A DNA stretch of 64,000 bases. It comes from CAYUYV01 sp050331455. GTDB taxonomy: Bacteria > Pseudomonadota > Alphaproteobacteria > JAJFIK01. The notes beneath the pieces were generated by a model. It searched no databases. It was not told the origin of the DNA and saw only the letters and a program-made list of their open reading frames with translations. The translations under genes and the position numbers were made by a program. Positions 44,901 through 53,529 of this stretch are shown piece by piece; positions within the stretch are counted from its first letter, which is position 1, and each line of letters opens with the position of its first letter. The DNA lies in contig JBHJGV010000031.1 of assembly GCA_050331455.1 (NCBI GenBank), positions 48,016 to 112,015 of the forward strand, read 5' to 3'.

Positions 44901-46537
44901 GCGGTGACCGTTGTCTCGAAGCCGGCGCCGGCGATCAGGTCCGGGACCAGACGTTCGAGTGCGGAGACCGTGAGGCGCAGACGGCCCGTGCCCTCCATCG
45001 AAGCCCAGGATCCGGAGGCCTCGCCGGTCAGCAGGGCACCATCAAGGGCTGCCCGAAACATTTCCAGGCGAACGGCCTCGGCGGCCGGATCGATCTCGGC
45101 GGCGAGCGCGAGGGCAAGATCCCGACCCAAAGGCCAGTCATTTTCCGCTGTGCCCGGATCAAAGCCGGTCAAGGCCCCCTGCCCTTCCAGGCTGTAAAGC
45201 GCTCCTTCCGGATGCAGATCGAAGGAAAGGGACAGAAGATCCGCATGGGCACCGGCCGCCGAGGGTCCGTCGGCATCGACCGCAAGGCCGAGGGACGGCG
45301 ACGCGACCGGCCCCGCCACGGTGACATCGACCGTGCCGTTCTCCACTGCAAAGGGCGCCTCCTCCCCGAGCAGGGCGACAAGATCGCCCAGAGCCACGGA
45401 CAGACTGCCGTCAAGGTGGCCTCCGCCCGGCACCCGGGCATCGGACGCCAGACCGAACCGCCCGGTCACGGCGAGGCGGCCAAGGCCCGCATAAAAGGCG
45501 TCTACGGACAGACCCGGCGCACCGTCCAGGCTGTGGGCAATATCGATCGAGCCGCCCAGGGCGATTTCCCGGCCCAGAATGCGGCGGGCGTCGGCGGGCA
45601 CCGTGTCTCCCGGCACCACGACGGCCTGGAGATCGAGGACATGGCCGCTGGCCCAGCCGCCGTCGAAACTGAGGCCCAGATCCCCGAAGGCGCCGCCTCG
45701 CACCTGTCCGCCTCCGGACCAGTCATCGCCGGTCCCCTGACCGCGAAAGGCGATCCGTACAGGGCCGAGATCGGGTATGCCGGCAAGGTGGGAGACGAGC
45801 CCGCCGTCGCGGTCGCCGGCGCGCAGGCGCATGCGGAAGCGGTCCCGGGCCACATTGCGTTCCAGCTTGGCCGCCAAGTGCACCCCTTGGCTGTCCGTCT
45901 GTCGCAGATCGAGCGTGACCATGGCCCCATCCTGGGTCATTGATGCGGCCCCGGTCAGGTCGAAGGCCGCCGCCCGGCCCATGACCGCTTCGCCGAGCCG
46001 CAGATCGGTGATCGACAGATCCTCCACGACGACCGCGATGGGTAGGGTGGGAATGGACGGCACCTCCAGGGGCTTGGGCGGCGCCGGTTCGGCCGTCGGC
46101 ACCTCCGGCAGCCGCCGGAGCGCCGGACGGTGCACGCGAAGCCATTTGACCGTGAGCTGCCCCGTCAGCAGGGCGGCCGGATCGAGCCGCAGGTCCAGCC
46201 GATCAAGGGACGCATAAACCCCCTGCCCGTCGGCGACGGTGACGTCCTCCAGCCCGATGCGCCAGGGCCATGCTCCGAATGTTCTGCCCACGGATATTTC
46301 AAGCTTGCCCGGCGTGTTGACGAAGGACAAACCCGTGTTCAGCAGGACGCGCCGGGCCCCCTCTCCCCCCAGGCCCAGGGAGGCCACCAGGAAAACCACG
46401 ACGACAAAGCCGACAAGCCCCAGCAGCCCGAGCCGGAACCAGGCTGGCCAGCCCATGCCCCGGCGGCGGATCGCCGGCCGCTGCGCGCCGCGGCCGGGCT
46501 GATCGGAGGGGGACGGATCGGAAGGGGTGTGGGTCAT
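41966..46537 (-). CDS. tamB: Translocation and assembly module protein TamB
   Basis: A 1523-residue envelope protein. One membrane segment near residues 30-55 (LGLLGLVGFVVVVFLVASLGLG) anchors it in the inner membrane; the rest is the long repeating beta-strand fold that bridges the periplasm, with the conserved C-terminal DUF490 region (LAQVLFGKNPSELTTFELL, ending near VGLRWRWDY). TamB works with TamA in inserting outer-membrane proteins and in lipid transport. It lies 31 bp downstream of tamA on the same strand. The antisense frames of several hundred codons inside it are shadows. Confidence 0.93.
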   Translation of the reverse strand: MTHTPSDPSPSDQPGRGAQRPAIRRRGMGWPAWFRLGLLGLVGFVVVVFLVASLGLGGEGARRVLLNTGLSFVNTPGKLEISVGRTFGAWPWRIGLEDVTVADGQGVYASLDRLDLRLDPAALLTGQLTVKWLRVHRPALRRLPEVPTAEPAPPKPLEVPSIPTLPIAVVVEDLSITDLRLGEAVMGRAAAFDLTGAASMTQDGAMVTLDLRQTDSQGVHLAAKLERNVARDRFRMRLRAGDRDGGLVSHLAGIPDLGPVRIAFRGQGTGDDWSGGGQVRGGAFGDLGLSFDGGWASGHVLDLQAVVVPGDTVPADARRILGREIALGGSIDIAHSLDGAPGLSVDAFYAGLGRLAVTGRFGLASDARVPGGGHLDGSLSVALGDLVALLGEEAPFAVENGTVDVTVAGPVASPSLGLAVDADGPSAAGAHADLLSLSFDLHPEGALYSLEGQGALTGFDPGTAENDWPLGRDLALALAAEIDPAAEAVRLEMFRAALDGALLTGEASGSWASMEGTGRLRLTVSALERLVPDLIAGAGFETTVTARLAGETASVDLESRLSALKASNPAFGKLIGPSARLDGQASVDLATSAVSLKSLSLRTGSGHLAMDATGALRPAAGQDPALVKGHADLALSGLTFLGELIGQPLTGSLALDADVTGPLDGPAVDAAVRAPRIALSDLILTDLALTAAARPDGDGWRADTRLAVNSETPSGTMTHGLTLGALLDGAGGVTITTADGELAAIAPRIARSGDAIALSTQSLAPLGTLIKAALGPETPLPAGGSFNALLRLSAEPSLEFEAENLAVVQPGGPPLSIRSARLSAAQQAFDDLPGVSATLTLQTLERASLRLENITLKAEGPLSGLAISASLKEPGSDGLKVDLGAALSLAKEEEGIPLGVTLASLEARRSDMALRLSDPVQINLSEDGLGLPETRFALSKGDRAGALILKARQGNKAVSADLVMEDVPAGISGLVPGLEPFEGRLDGTLSLTSSPKTGKAELRVTGRGLRTARVEAVRSRKNRKRNKSQAVATGDGDESGADLNWRADWDGRTLETTFDLGTGPEQRIDVTATLPLGLSAEGLPEPPADPQIGGRIEAVGRLEKLLPLLPTDEHRIAGLARADLTLGGSVSTPTISGLLGLEDGRYENLSTGTVLENMVLDFETGTGALTFMATDPDEGRLSTDGTVKLAGPDGVTADLDVTLRKMRLTATDDVLAVASGAIDVTGDLTKGFDVAGTVTLDDVDVTIPDQVPPNVVDLEVVEVHGVEDLTRAKQPDTAPQPPLPVRLAIDVRAKDTITVVGKGLDSRWGGDLTLRSAADGSSRLGGQIRLRRGKLELLGRNFDLEQGLVSFDGGLEVDPRLRIIARNEGPDVTAIVTITGPASKPEIALSSEPPLPQDAILAQVLFGKNPSELTTFELLQLGEAVASLSGGGGGPDPIGAAKSALGIDVLKFGLEDGASGETGVSVTVGKYVTDDIYVGVKQGSLPGSSAVTVELEITRNLIIHTDVSQASESVVGLRWRWDY

Positions 46538-46568
46538 GGCATGGGGTCTTTGACCGGAAAATGGGGTC

Positions 46569-48395
46569 TCAAAATGACTGTCCGAGGCTCAAATAGATCT
46601 GAAACGCATCGTCGATGCCCGGCCGCCCATTAAAGGGCACTCCCACGTCGAGGCGAAACGGACCGGCCGGTGTCAGGTAATAGGCGCCGAGGCCGCCACC
46701 CACCAGGAAGGTTTCGTTGAAGGAGGGCACGCTTTCGTCGAACACGGTGCCGCCTTCCACGAACGGGGCGATGCCCAGGGCGTCCGTGATCTTGATCCGC
46801 AATTCCGCGCCCACCTCCAACGCGCTGCGTCCGCCTGCAGGGCCGCCATCACTGTCGAGGGGGCCGGCGAACTGGAACTCGATGGGGCGTACCGATCCTC
46901 CGCCCCCGGCGTAAAGCCGGCGGTTCGAGGGGATGATGTCCGTGCTTTCCCCGACAATGGAGGCAAGGCGCATCCGGCCGGCGGCGACCCAGCGGTCGGT
47001 GCCGCCCAGGGCCTTGTAGGCGGACAGGCGCAGATCGTTCTTCACGAAGCTGATGAACCGGTCGTTGACGCCGGCCGTCGGGGCGATCGTGATACTGACA
47101 CGCTGGCCTTTTGTGGGGTTGAGCAGATCGTTCGTCGAGTCCCACCGGGCGCTCAAGGGCACCGCGACCAGATAGGAATTCGTGGTCAGTCCCGCATCTT
47201 CCGTACGGGCATATTCTCCCTCGACGCCCAGACCGACGGTCAGGCGCGGCGTGCGCACCCGCTCCACACCGGCCGACGCCGTCACCGTCGTCGCGCGGAA
47301 AGCGTCCGTATCGTCAATGGCACCGCCGAGGGACAGGCGCAGGGACTGATTGAAGCGCAGAAAACGCGGCTGTTCATAGGTCAGGCGCCCGGCCTGGCGG
47401 ATCTGGGCCACCTCCAGGTCGGCACGCAGCTTCTGGCCCCGGCGTCCGACATTCCGGTTCTCCCAGAACAGCGATGCGCCCGGCCCGGTATTGGTGGCAA
47501 ACTCGACACCGCCGCCGATGGTTCTCCGGTCCCGTTCGCTGACGGCCACAAGGATCGGCAAGCGGCCCTGGTCATCGGCCTCCTCGGCGGCGCGCACCTG
47601 GGCACTGGAGAACAACCCCGTACCCTGGAGCCGCTCTGCGAAGGTCTTGACGAGATCGGGATCGTAGAGATCGCCATCTTCCCACGGACGGTATTCCTCA
47701 AGGAACCGACGATCGACCCGCTCCAGCCCGGTGATCTCCAGGGGCCCGAACCGCACCCGCTCGCCCAGGCGCAAGGTCACGGTGACATCGACCCGCTTGT
47801 CCCGCAGGTCCACGGCGATCCGCCGGTCTTCCACGCGCACGAACGCAAAGCCGAGCCGTCGGGCCACCGCGATGGCACGGCCCTGGGCACTGAGAATCGC
47901 CGTGCCGGTCGCCGGACTGCCCGGCGCGAAAGCGAGGGCCCGGCCGTTGCGGGGAATCTCCCCTGCCCCGTCCGGGACCGGATCATCGGCAATGACCACA
48001 TCGAAAGAGCGGACCGGAAAGGAGGGCCCGGTCTCGACCTGAAGCGTCACCCCTACCGGGTCTTCGTCCGTGTCTATGGCGAAGCGGACACGGCCCTCGT
48101 AATAGGCCTCGGATTTCAGCGCCGTCTCGAGTCGCGTCACGTCGCCCTGGGCCCGCCGGCGCAGCGCGGCGAGACTGAGGGGACGCACATCCTTTTGTGT
48201 GAAGAGTTGCGCGCTCGCTTCGAGCAGCTTTTTCAACGCGCCGCCATCCACGCCTTCGAGCCGGGGACGATAGGCAATGCCGTCTTCCGAGGCCGCAATC
48301 AATGGTGCAATGCAGCAGAGTGCAACCGAAAAAAGAACCCACGGGACCCGCCCGAGGCCGGTCCCGGTCCACAATATCGATGAGAATGCCGTCAC
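46569..48395 (-). CDS. tamA: Outer-membrane assembly protein TamA
   Basis: A 608-residue BamA/TamA-family protein: a signal-like hydrophobic start (LFSVALCCIAPLIAAS), POTRA-type domains to ~residue 260 (LGERVRFGPLEITGLERVDRRF), then a 16-stranded Omp85 barrel with EFQFAGPLDSDG and the C-terminal Phe (YLSLGQSF) that marks outer-membrane barrels. It pairs with the adjacent tamB. The start GTG at 48395 has a weak ribosome binding site, so the exact start is uncertain. Confidence 0.92.
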   Translation of the reverse strand: MTAFSSILWTGTGLGRVPWVLFSVALCCIAPLIAASEDGIAYRPRLEGVDGGALKKLLEASAQLFTQKDVRPLSLAALRRRAQGDVTRLETALKSEAYYEGRVRFAIDTDEDPVGVTLQVETGPSFPVRSFDVVIADDPVPDGAGEIPRNGRALAFAPGSPATGTAILSAQGRAIAVARRLGFAFVRVEDRRIAVDLRDKRVDVTVTLRLGERVRFGPLEITGLERVDRRFLEEYRPWEDGDLYDPDLVKTFAERLQGTGLFSSAQVRAAEEADDQGRLPILVAVSERDRRTIGGGVEFATNTGPGASLFWENRNVGRRGQKLRADLEVAQIRQAGRLTYEQPRFLRFNQSLRLSLGGAIDDTDAFRATTVTASAGVERVRTPRLTVGLGVEGEYARTEDAGLTTNSYLVAVPLSARWDSTNDLLNPTKGQRVSITIAPTAGVNDRFISFVKNDLRLSAYKALGGTDRWVAAGRMRLASIVGESTDIIPSNRRLYAGGGGSVRPIEFQFAGPLDSDGGPAGGRSALEVGAELRIKITDALGIAPFVEGGTVFDESVPSFNETFLVGGGLGAYYLTPAGPFRLDVGVPFNGRPGIDDAFQIYLSLGQSF

Positions 48396-48497
48396 AGCCT
48401 GGGGCTCGCCTCACTGTCCACTTCACACAGCCCTGACTTGTAGGGGGTTTTGAGGGGGAATCAAAACCGTGAAACGGACGCGGGCAGGCACACCGGC

Positions 48498-48529
48498 GCC
48501 CTGGAGGACGCAACGACGCCCTCCAGGGC
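48498..48529 (-). terminator. Hairpin between the host-attachment and tamA genes
   Basis: A perfect ten-base stem, GCCCTGGAGG (48498-48507) with CCTCCAGGGC (48520-48529), and a 12-base loop, nine bases past the stop of the gene that ends at 48538. No strong T-run follows directly, so efficiency is uncertain. Confidence 0.6.
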
Positions 48530-48537
48530 CGATGCAC

Positions 48538-49020
48538 TCAGTCCGGCAATGCCGAGCCAAGGACCGCGGGCAGTTCATAGGGCGCCACATGCATCAGATC
48601 GCGCTGGACCTCCGCCGCGACCCGCTGGCGCAAACCGATGGGCAGGCACCCGGAAAGGTCCGCCAGGACCATCGGCGGTGCGACCAGGACCAGCCGGTCG
48701 AACCGGTTCTCGCCCAGACTGGCGTCAAGGGCGCGCACAAGGGCCTGGGCGAAGGCCCGTTTCGGGCAGTCCGCACCCGGCGTCTTGGGCGCTTTGACAT
48801 GGGCAAGGGCCGCCGGATCGAAGGTCCGCCGGTCCGGAGCGATGCCGAAGCCCTGACTGCCGAAATAAAAGTCCGTGCCGAAGGCCAGGCCGATGCCGGA
48901 CTGGCGCCCGAGGCTTTCAAAGACCTTGGCCCGGCACCCGTCCGTGATGACGATCCAGGTGCGCGTGCCCGGGACAGGGGAGGCTTCGAGGGGTGAAGGA
49001 TAAACCGCTTCTTGGAACAC
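48538..49020 (-). CDS. Host attachment family protein
   Basis: A 160-residue protein of the host-attachment family first linked to plant attachment in Agrobacterium. It has TWIVITDGCRAKVFE at the start, then FDRLVLVAPPMVLADL, and the typical ending around VAAEVQRDLMHVAPYELPAVL. The fold resembles an RNase H/eRF1-like domain and no biochemical role is established. The start is GTG 49020 with GGGAG nine bases upstream. It is upstream of tamA and separated from it by a hairpin. Confidence 0.8.
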   Translation of the reverse strand: MFQEAVYPSPLEASPVPGTRTWIVITDGCRAKVFESLGRQSGIGLAFGTDFYFGSQGFGIAPDRRTFDPAALAHVKAPKTPGADCPKRAFAQALVRALDASLGENRFDRLVLVAPPMVLADLSGCLPIGLRQRVAAEVQRDLMHVAPYELPAVLGSALPD

Positions 49021-49322
49021 GTTTGTCCGCTCCCGACTTTGTTTTTTTGGGATTGAGGACCGTGCGACCGGTGCCGGCGGAAACCAGCGGCACGGGTCTG
49101 TCGGTCCCGTCGAATGACGCGGCGACGGATCTGTTCAGGGATCGGAGGACGTCGCCCTCCGCCGACCTGCCCTCACCATCGGACCGGAACACTAACATGG
49201 TGTTGACAGCGCCGGGTCCCCTGATGGTATCCACCGCTTCACTTTTTTCGCGGGCGTCTTACAATCCGTGTGGTGCACTGCGATCCGTTTGATGCGGTGC
49301 AGCGCGGGCGCGGGCCCCGTCC
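49021..49322. other. 302-bp region without a gene
   Basis: Lies between the host-attachment gene start and the threonine-aldolase gene stop, both on the minus strand. A 99-codon plus-strand frame across it has no ribosome binding site and no recognisable composition. It most likely holds the promoter of the host-attachment gene. No repeat or hairpin stands out. Confidence 0.4.
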
Positions 49323-50414
49323 TCAGGAGCGCGCGGCGCCAGACGATTGTCTGCTTACGGATCGGGCAAGGTCGAGGAACCGGTCGACGGCATCCGCCTC
49401 GGTCGCAAAAGAGGTCACCAGACGGACCATGCGCCCGCCCGCCGGGTCACCGGGCACGACCCAGGGATAGAACCGGGCGCCCGCGTCGAGCAGGGGCTGC
49501 GCAAAACCGTCGGGGAAGACGGCGAAGACTTCGTTGGCCTGCGTCGGATAGGCGAGTGTGACGCCAGGCACGGCGGCAAGACCCTGGGAGAGCGCTTTGG
49601 CGCGCGCGTTGGCCTTCGCGGCGAGGTCCAGCCACAGGCCGTCCGCCAGATAGGCCTGCCACTGGGCCCCCAGGAACCGGCCCTTGGATAGGAGGTGGCC
49701 GGAGCGCTTGCGGGCGAAATTTGTCTGACACGCCAGATCCGGATCGAAAAACAACACGGCTTCGGCAGCCAGAGCCCCGTTTTTCGTGGCGCCGAGGGAC
49801 AGAACGTCGACGCCCGCCCGCCAGGTCAGGTCCGCCGGCGCGCAGTCCAGGCCGACCAGCGCATTCGCAAATCGTGCGCCGTCCATATGAACGCGCAAAC
49901 CCGCCGCCTTGGCGACCCGGGCCAGGGCGGATACTTCCGTGGGCGTATAGACCGTGCCGCATTCGCTCGCCTGGGTGAGGCTGAGGGCATGGGCCTGGAC
50001 ATGGTGCACGACACCCCTGGGCAAGAAGGTCAAAGCGCGATCCACCGTATCGGGATCGAGCTTCGCCCCATCGCCGGCCAGGGGGATCAGCTTGGCGCCA
50101 TGGGTGAAAAACTCCGGGGCGCCGCATTCATCCGTTTGGATATGGCTGGCTTCGTGGCACAGCACCGCACCGTGCGGCGGCGTCAGGGCGGCCAGGGCCA
50201 GGGCATTGGCCGCACTGCCCGTCGCGACGAAAAAAACCGCCATCTGCGGACATTCGAAAAGGCCGCGCAGCGCTTCGATGGCCGCCAGGGACCAGGGGTC
50301 GGCGCCGTAGCTCGGCGCCGGGTCCGCATTGGCCGCTGCGATGGCGGCAATGATTTCCGGAGCCGCCCCGACGGCGTTGTCGCTCGTGAAATCCATGGTG
50401 CCCGCTAACGTCAT
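49323..50414 (-). CDS. Threonine aldolase / beta-eliminating lyase family PLP enzyme
   Basis: A 363-residue fold-type I PLP enzyme of the low-specificity L-threonine aldolase family. It starts MDFTSDNAVGAAPEI and has FVATGSAANALAL (PLP phosphate site), HMDGARFANAL (Asp to pyridine N) and the lysine in SLGATKNGALAAEAV. Known members split threonine or allo-threonine to glycine and acetaldehyde; others act on related beta-hydroxy amino acids. GGGGAG lies eight bases before ATG 50414. It is the last gene of the PhyH-methyltransferase-methyltransferase run, so it may serve in a pathway rather than in glycine supply. Confidence 0.85.
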   Translation of the reverse strand: MTLAGTMDFTSDNAVGAAPEIIAAIAAANADPAPSYGADPWSLAAIEALRGLFECPQMAVFFVATGSAANALALAALTPPHGAVLCHEASHIQTDECGAPEFFTHGAKLIPLAGDGAKLDPDTVDRALTFLPRGVVHHVQAHALSLTQASECGTVYTPTEVSALARVAKAAGLRVHMDGARFANALVGLDCAPADLTWRAGVDVLSLGATKNGALAAEAVLFFDPDLACQTNFARKRSGHLLSKGRFLGAQWQAYLADGLWLDLAAKANARAKALSQGLAAVPGVTLAYPTQANEVFAVFPDGFAQPLLDAGARFYPWVVPGDPAGGRMVRLVTSFATEADAVDRFLDLARSVSRQSSGAARS

Positions 50415-50458
50415 TGGCGCGTCTCCCCAAAAAGCGGCGGCGGCACGTGCCTTGTGGC

Positions 50459-51355
50459 TCAGCGCCGGTGCACCACAAGCCGGTTGATCGGCATGTCGAA
50501 CCGGGCGGACCCGCCTTGCGCCTCCCGCGCAAAGAAGTCCTCCAACTCCGCCAGCATAAGCCGGTGGGACGGCGGGGACAGCACAAAGGCTGCGTAGAAG
50601 AATCCGGCCGCCTCACGCGCAACCATATCCGGCGGCCCGGAGAGGCTGAAGACCGAGGAGTCCACGGTCACGGTCGCGGCGTGGAAGGTCGCCTCGGACA
50701 GGCAGGCAAGGCTTCCCCCGTCCCGGACCCGCGCATCGCCCAGATCGACCCGACCGAAACAGGGAAACTCCCTCTGTACCCAGCCGTAAATGACATGGTG
50801 GACGGCCTCGTAACCCGGGGAAAGGGCCATGTCGCCGTCGATGACAGCGGCGAAGGTCCCGCCCGGGCGCAGCACGCGATTGGCCTCCTCCAGAACAGGC
50901 GCGACCGGATCCATCAGGGTCAGGGCCCAATGGCACAGCATCACATCGACGCCCCCGTCGGGCACGAAACCAAGATCGTCAGCGAGGCTCCGGTGCAGTG
51001 ATGCAGCACCGTGCGGCAGGCGGCGCCGGGCCAGATCCAGCTCCTCATGGCTCATATCGATGCCCGTCAATTCCAGGGCACCGCCGAAACGCCGATGGCA
51101 CAGCTCCAGCAGAGGCCCGCTGCCGCAGGCGAGGTCGACCACATGGGCATGTTCGTCGGGCCGTACGAGATCGACCAGCCATTCATAGCTGGTGCGGCCC
51201 TCGTCATCGCGACAGCGCATTGCGCAGGATTCGGTGAAACCGGGATGTTCGCGATGCACTGCCAGCAAATGCTCCCGCAGGCTTTCATGGCTCGGTGGAT
51301 CGCCGGCACCGAGACTGCGCATCCAGTCGGTGTCCAGGGCTTGGCTCTGTTTCAT
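50459..51355 (-). CDS. SAM-dependent methyltransferase
   Basis: A 298-residue class I methyltransferase. The SAM pocket is VVDLACGSGPLLELC (motif I), LTGIDMSHEELDLAR (acidic loop) and VDVMLCHWALTLMDPVAPVL (motif IV/post-I), typical of small-molecule methyltransferases. The C-terminal ~120 residues form an accessory region I do not recognise. It lies 45 bp upstream of the threonine-aldolase-type gene and 88 bp downstream of another methyltransferase gene, in a 5' to 3' run. The substrate is unknown. Confidence 0.75.
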   Translation of the reverse strand: MKQSQALDTDWMRSLGAGDPPSHESLREHLLAVHREHPGFTESCAMRCRDDEGRTSYEWLVDLVRPDEHAHVVDLACGSGPLLELCHRRFGGALELTGIDMSHEELDLARRRLPHGAASLHRSLADDLGFVPDGGVDVMLCHWALTLMDPVAPVLEEANRVLRPGGTFAAVIDGDMALSPGYEAVHHVIYGWVQREFPCFGRVDLGDARVRDGGSLACLSEATFHAATVTVDSSVFSLSGPPDMVAREAAGFFYAAFVLSPPSHRLMLAELEDFFAREAQGGSARFDMPINRLVVHRR

Positions 51356-51371
51356 GGCGTATGGAGACTTT

Positions 51372-51414
51372 CTGTCTGGAGAAAAAGGCGGGCTGTCTGG
51401 AGAAACAAGGCGGG
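51372..51414. repeat. Two tandem 21/22-bp repeats between the methyltransferase genes
   Basis: CTGTCTGGAGAAA followed by AAGGCGGG (51372-51392), then the same with a one-base insertion (51393-51414). They sit immediately upstream of the 50459-51355 gene's start. The gene's own ribosome binding site is weak, so the repeat could affect its translation; this is not shown. Confidence 0.6.
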
Positions 51415-51443
51415 CCGGTTCCCGGCGCGTTGAGCGGGCGCCG

Positions 51444-52280
51444 TCAGCCTTCGATGAACATCAACAGGACCCGCTGGCGAAAGCGCCAGGCACTGCCGGA
51501 GCGGCAGGACGCGAGATAGTCTCCGGTGACGGCATTCTGGAGCAGGGCATCGAGCGAAACGGTATCGTCGAAGACGCAGCGCTGCAGGAAGCCCTCGATG
51601 GGCCCTGCCGCCTCGTCGGGCGCGCCGTTCTCGTAGACGATTTCCTGGGTCTGCACCCGCGCCCCGAGGCTTTCAAGACCGGCCAGCACATCTTCGCCCG
51701 CAAGATATGGGGCGCCCTGACCGTTCCGAAAGGCCTCAAGAAACAGACGATAGAAGTGCAGGTAGTGGGCATCCCGGCAGGCATGGGCAATGAACCCCAC
51801 GCCGCCCTCCATGGCCCGGAGAAACCGCTTGAGCCCCTCCTCCAGGGCCGCCGGCGGCAGGGCGTAGAGGGCATGGGTGGCCCAGACAATGTCGAAGCGC
51901 TCGGCGGGCACGTCGAAGTCCTCAAGCGTCGTCTCATAGCCCGTGTCCGGAACGAACGGCGAGCGCAGTGCCGCCCGGGCCTCGGCGACCGAGAATGCGG
52001 ACGGGTCCAGCAAGCCCGTCCGGATCGGTTCGATCGCCGCCTCCCCCACCCGGCCATGGGCGACAAGCGCCGCCGGAAACTTGCCCGATCCGCAGGCCAC
52101 GTCGAGCAGGCGCAAGGACCGCTCGCCGGCCGCCGCCTGACGCGCTTCGAGCCAGGCTTTCCAGTCGATGGCTTCGGCCAGGTGCCGGTAATCGGCAGTG
52201 GCGAGGGCGTAGAAGGCGTCCATGCCGGCCCGCTTGTCTTCGCTCCAGTGTTCCAGGCTGCGCTGCGCCGTATCAGACAT
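51444..52280 (-). CDS. SAM-dependent methyltransferase
   Basis: A 278-residue class I methyltransferase with motif I LLDVACGSGKFPAALV, a RFDIVWATHALYALPPAALEE post-motif region and a GFIAHACRDAHYLHFYR strand-helix that looks like an active-site lid. The N-terminal ~45 residues (HWSEDKRAGMDAFYALATADY) are a common cap in small-molecule methyltransferases. ATG 52280 overlaps the PhyH stop at 52273 by eight bases, so the two are translationally coupled. The substrate is unknown. Confidence 0.78.
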   Translation of the reverse strand: MSDTAQRSLEHWSEDKRAGMDAFYALATADYRHLAEAIDWKAWLEARQAAAGERSLRLLDVACGSGKFPAALVAHGRVGEAAIEPIRTGLLDPSAFSVAEARAALRSPFVPDTGYETTLEDFDVPAERFDIVWATHALYALPPAALEEGLKRFLRAMEGGVGFIAHACRDAHYLHFYRLFLEAFRNGQGAPYLAGEDVLAGLESLGARVQTQEIVYENGAPDEAAGPIEGFLQRCVFDDTVSLDALLQNAVTGDYLASCRSGSAWRFRQRVLLMFIEG

Positions 52281-53331
52281 GTCCAAGGCCTTTCACGCCG
52301 GCCACCGCAAGCGCCGCCAAGGCATCGGACGGGGGCCAGCAAATGGGATTGAGCGGACTCGCCACCACGGCGCCGGGCTGTGTTCCCGGAATGAATTTCT
52401 GCCAGTCGCCGGAGACCATGGTGGGCTGGTCCACCACCCGCGCCCCATCGGCGAAATAGGTGTTGGCCAGGACGATCCGGCTACGGTCGGTCCGATTTGC
52501 CGCGGCGGTGTGGAAACTGAGATTGTGGTGGAAACTGACTTCCCCGATCTCGAAGGGCCCGTCCTCCACCGCAACGCCTTTGGCGCGGAAGCTTTCGGCA
52601 ACCTCGCGGTCATAGCTCGTGTCGTGCTTGTTGAAGGTCAGATCCTCGACATACTTGTAGGCGTCGATGGGCTTGGCGAAGGCAAGCGGACCCATGGCGC
52701 GGGGAATGGCCTGGGCCGGGATCCACGCGGTCACGACGTCATGGGTGGCAAGCGGGAAATGGTGATCGTCATAGTGCCAGGGCGTTCGGCCACAGCCCGG
52801 CTCCTTCGAGAGCACATTGTCATGATAGAGACGAACCCGCGGCACATCGAGCAGTCCGGCACAAATGCCGGCGATCCGGGGACTGAGCACAAAAGCCCGG
52901 ATGATCGCATGGTCGAGCCAGACCATATCCAGGCTGAAGAACCGGTCCCGTGCGCCGCCGTCCAAAGTGACCGCGAAGGCCTGCTCGAGAAGACTCACGA
53001 GATCACGCCGCAGGCGGAGCATCACGTCAGGCGCGATCACGCCCTTGATCTTGACGAAACCGTTTTCGGCAAAGAAGGCAACATCATCCGGTGACAGATC
53101 GAATGGCTCCGTCAAGTGCCGCTTCACGGTCATCTCCGACGCCGGCTCGACCGAGGGGAGCACCGGGCCGGCGTCGATCAAGGAATCGATCGCCTCACCG
53201 TCATTTTCGGCGAGGCTCACATACCAGTCCCACCACGCCTGATTGTCCTGTTCCCAGGGCTGATAGACATCCGCTTCGACCGCGTTTCGCCCGGTCAGGA
53301 TCGGATTGGGCCGCGCCAACCTATCCGTCAT
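52273..53331 (-). CDS. Phytanoyl-CoA dioxygenase family Fe(II)/2-oxoglutarate oxygenase
   Basis: A 352-residue PhyH-type oxygenase. The iron ligands are the His and Asp of WHYDDHHFP and a distal His in FHTAAANRT, and the Arg in the following SRIVLANTY segment should bind 2-oxoglutarate. Members hydroxylate or halogenate amino acids, fatty acyl or natural-product substrates. AAGGAGG lies eight bases before ATG 53331. It is the first gene of a tight minus-strand run with two methyltransferases and a PLP enzyme. The substrate is unknown. Confidence 0.85.
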   Translation of the reverse strand: MTDRLARPNPILTGRNAVEADVYQPWEQDNQAWWDWYVSLAENDGEAIDSLIDAGPVLPSVEPASEMTVKRHLTEPFDLSPDDVAFFAENGFVKIKGVIAPDVMLRLRRDLVSLLEQAFAVTLDGGARDRFFSLDMVWLDHAIIRAFVLSPRIAGICAGLLDVPRVRLYHDNVLSKEPGCGRTPWHYDDHHFPLATHDVVTAWIPAQAIPRAMGPLAFAKPIDAYKYVEDLTFNKHDTSYDREVAESFRAKGVAVEDGPFEIGEVSFHHNLSFHTAAANRTDRSRIVLANTYFADGARVVDQPTMVSGDWQKFIPGTQPGAVVASPLNPICWPPSDALAALAVAGVKGLGHV

Positions 53332-53529
53332 ATCGGTTTCCTCCTTGGCGGGATCACCCACACCCAACGTCCATAGGAGGTCATACACGGATTTCAGCGC
53401 GATGCACCACTATCCGGCGGCGGATTGACATGATTTGCCGCAGTGGCCTATTGAGAAGGCTACAACCCGGATTTCGGCGCCGCCCCTCGGGTCGGAGGCT
53501 TTGCACAGCGGGCCCGGCAGGCCATCGCC

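Noticed and set aside
43137..45197. A 686-codon plus-strand frame inside tamB
   Set aside because: Composition is dominated by Arg, Ser and Pro and it has no recognisable domain; tamB on the opposite strand is certain.
48993..49292. A 99-codon plus-strand frame between the host-attachment and aldolase genes
   Set aside because: No ribosome binding site and no recognisable sequence. It partly overlaps a supported gene start.
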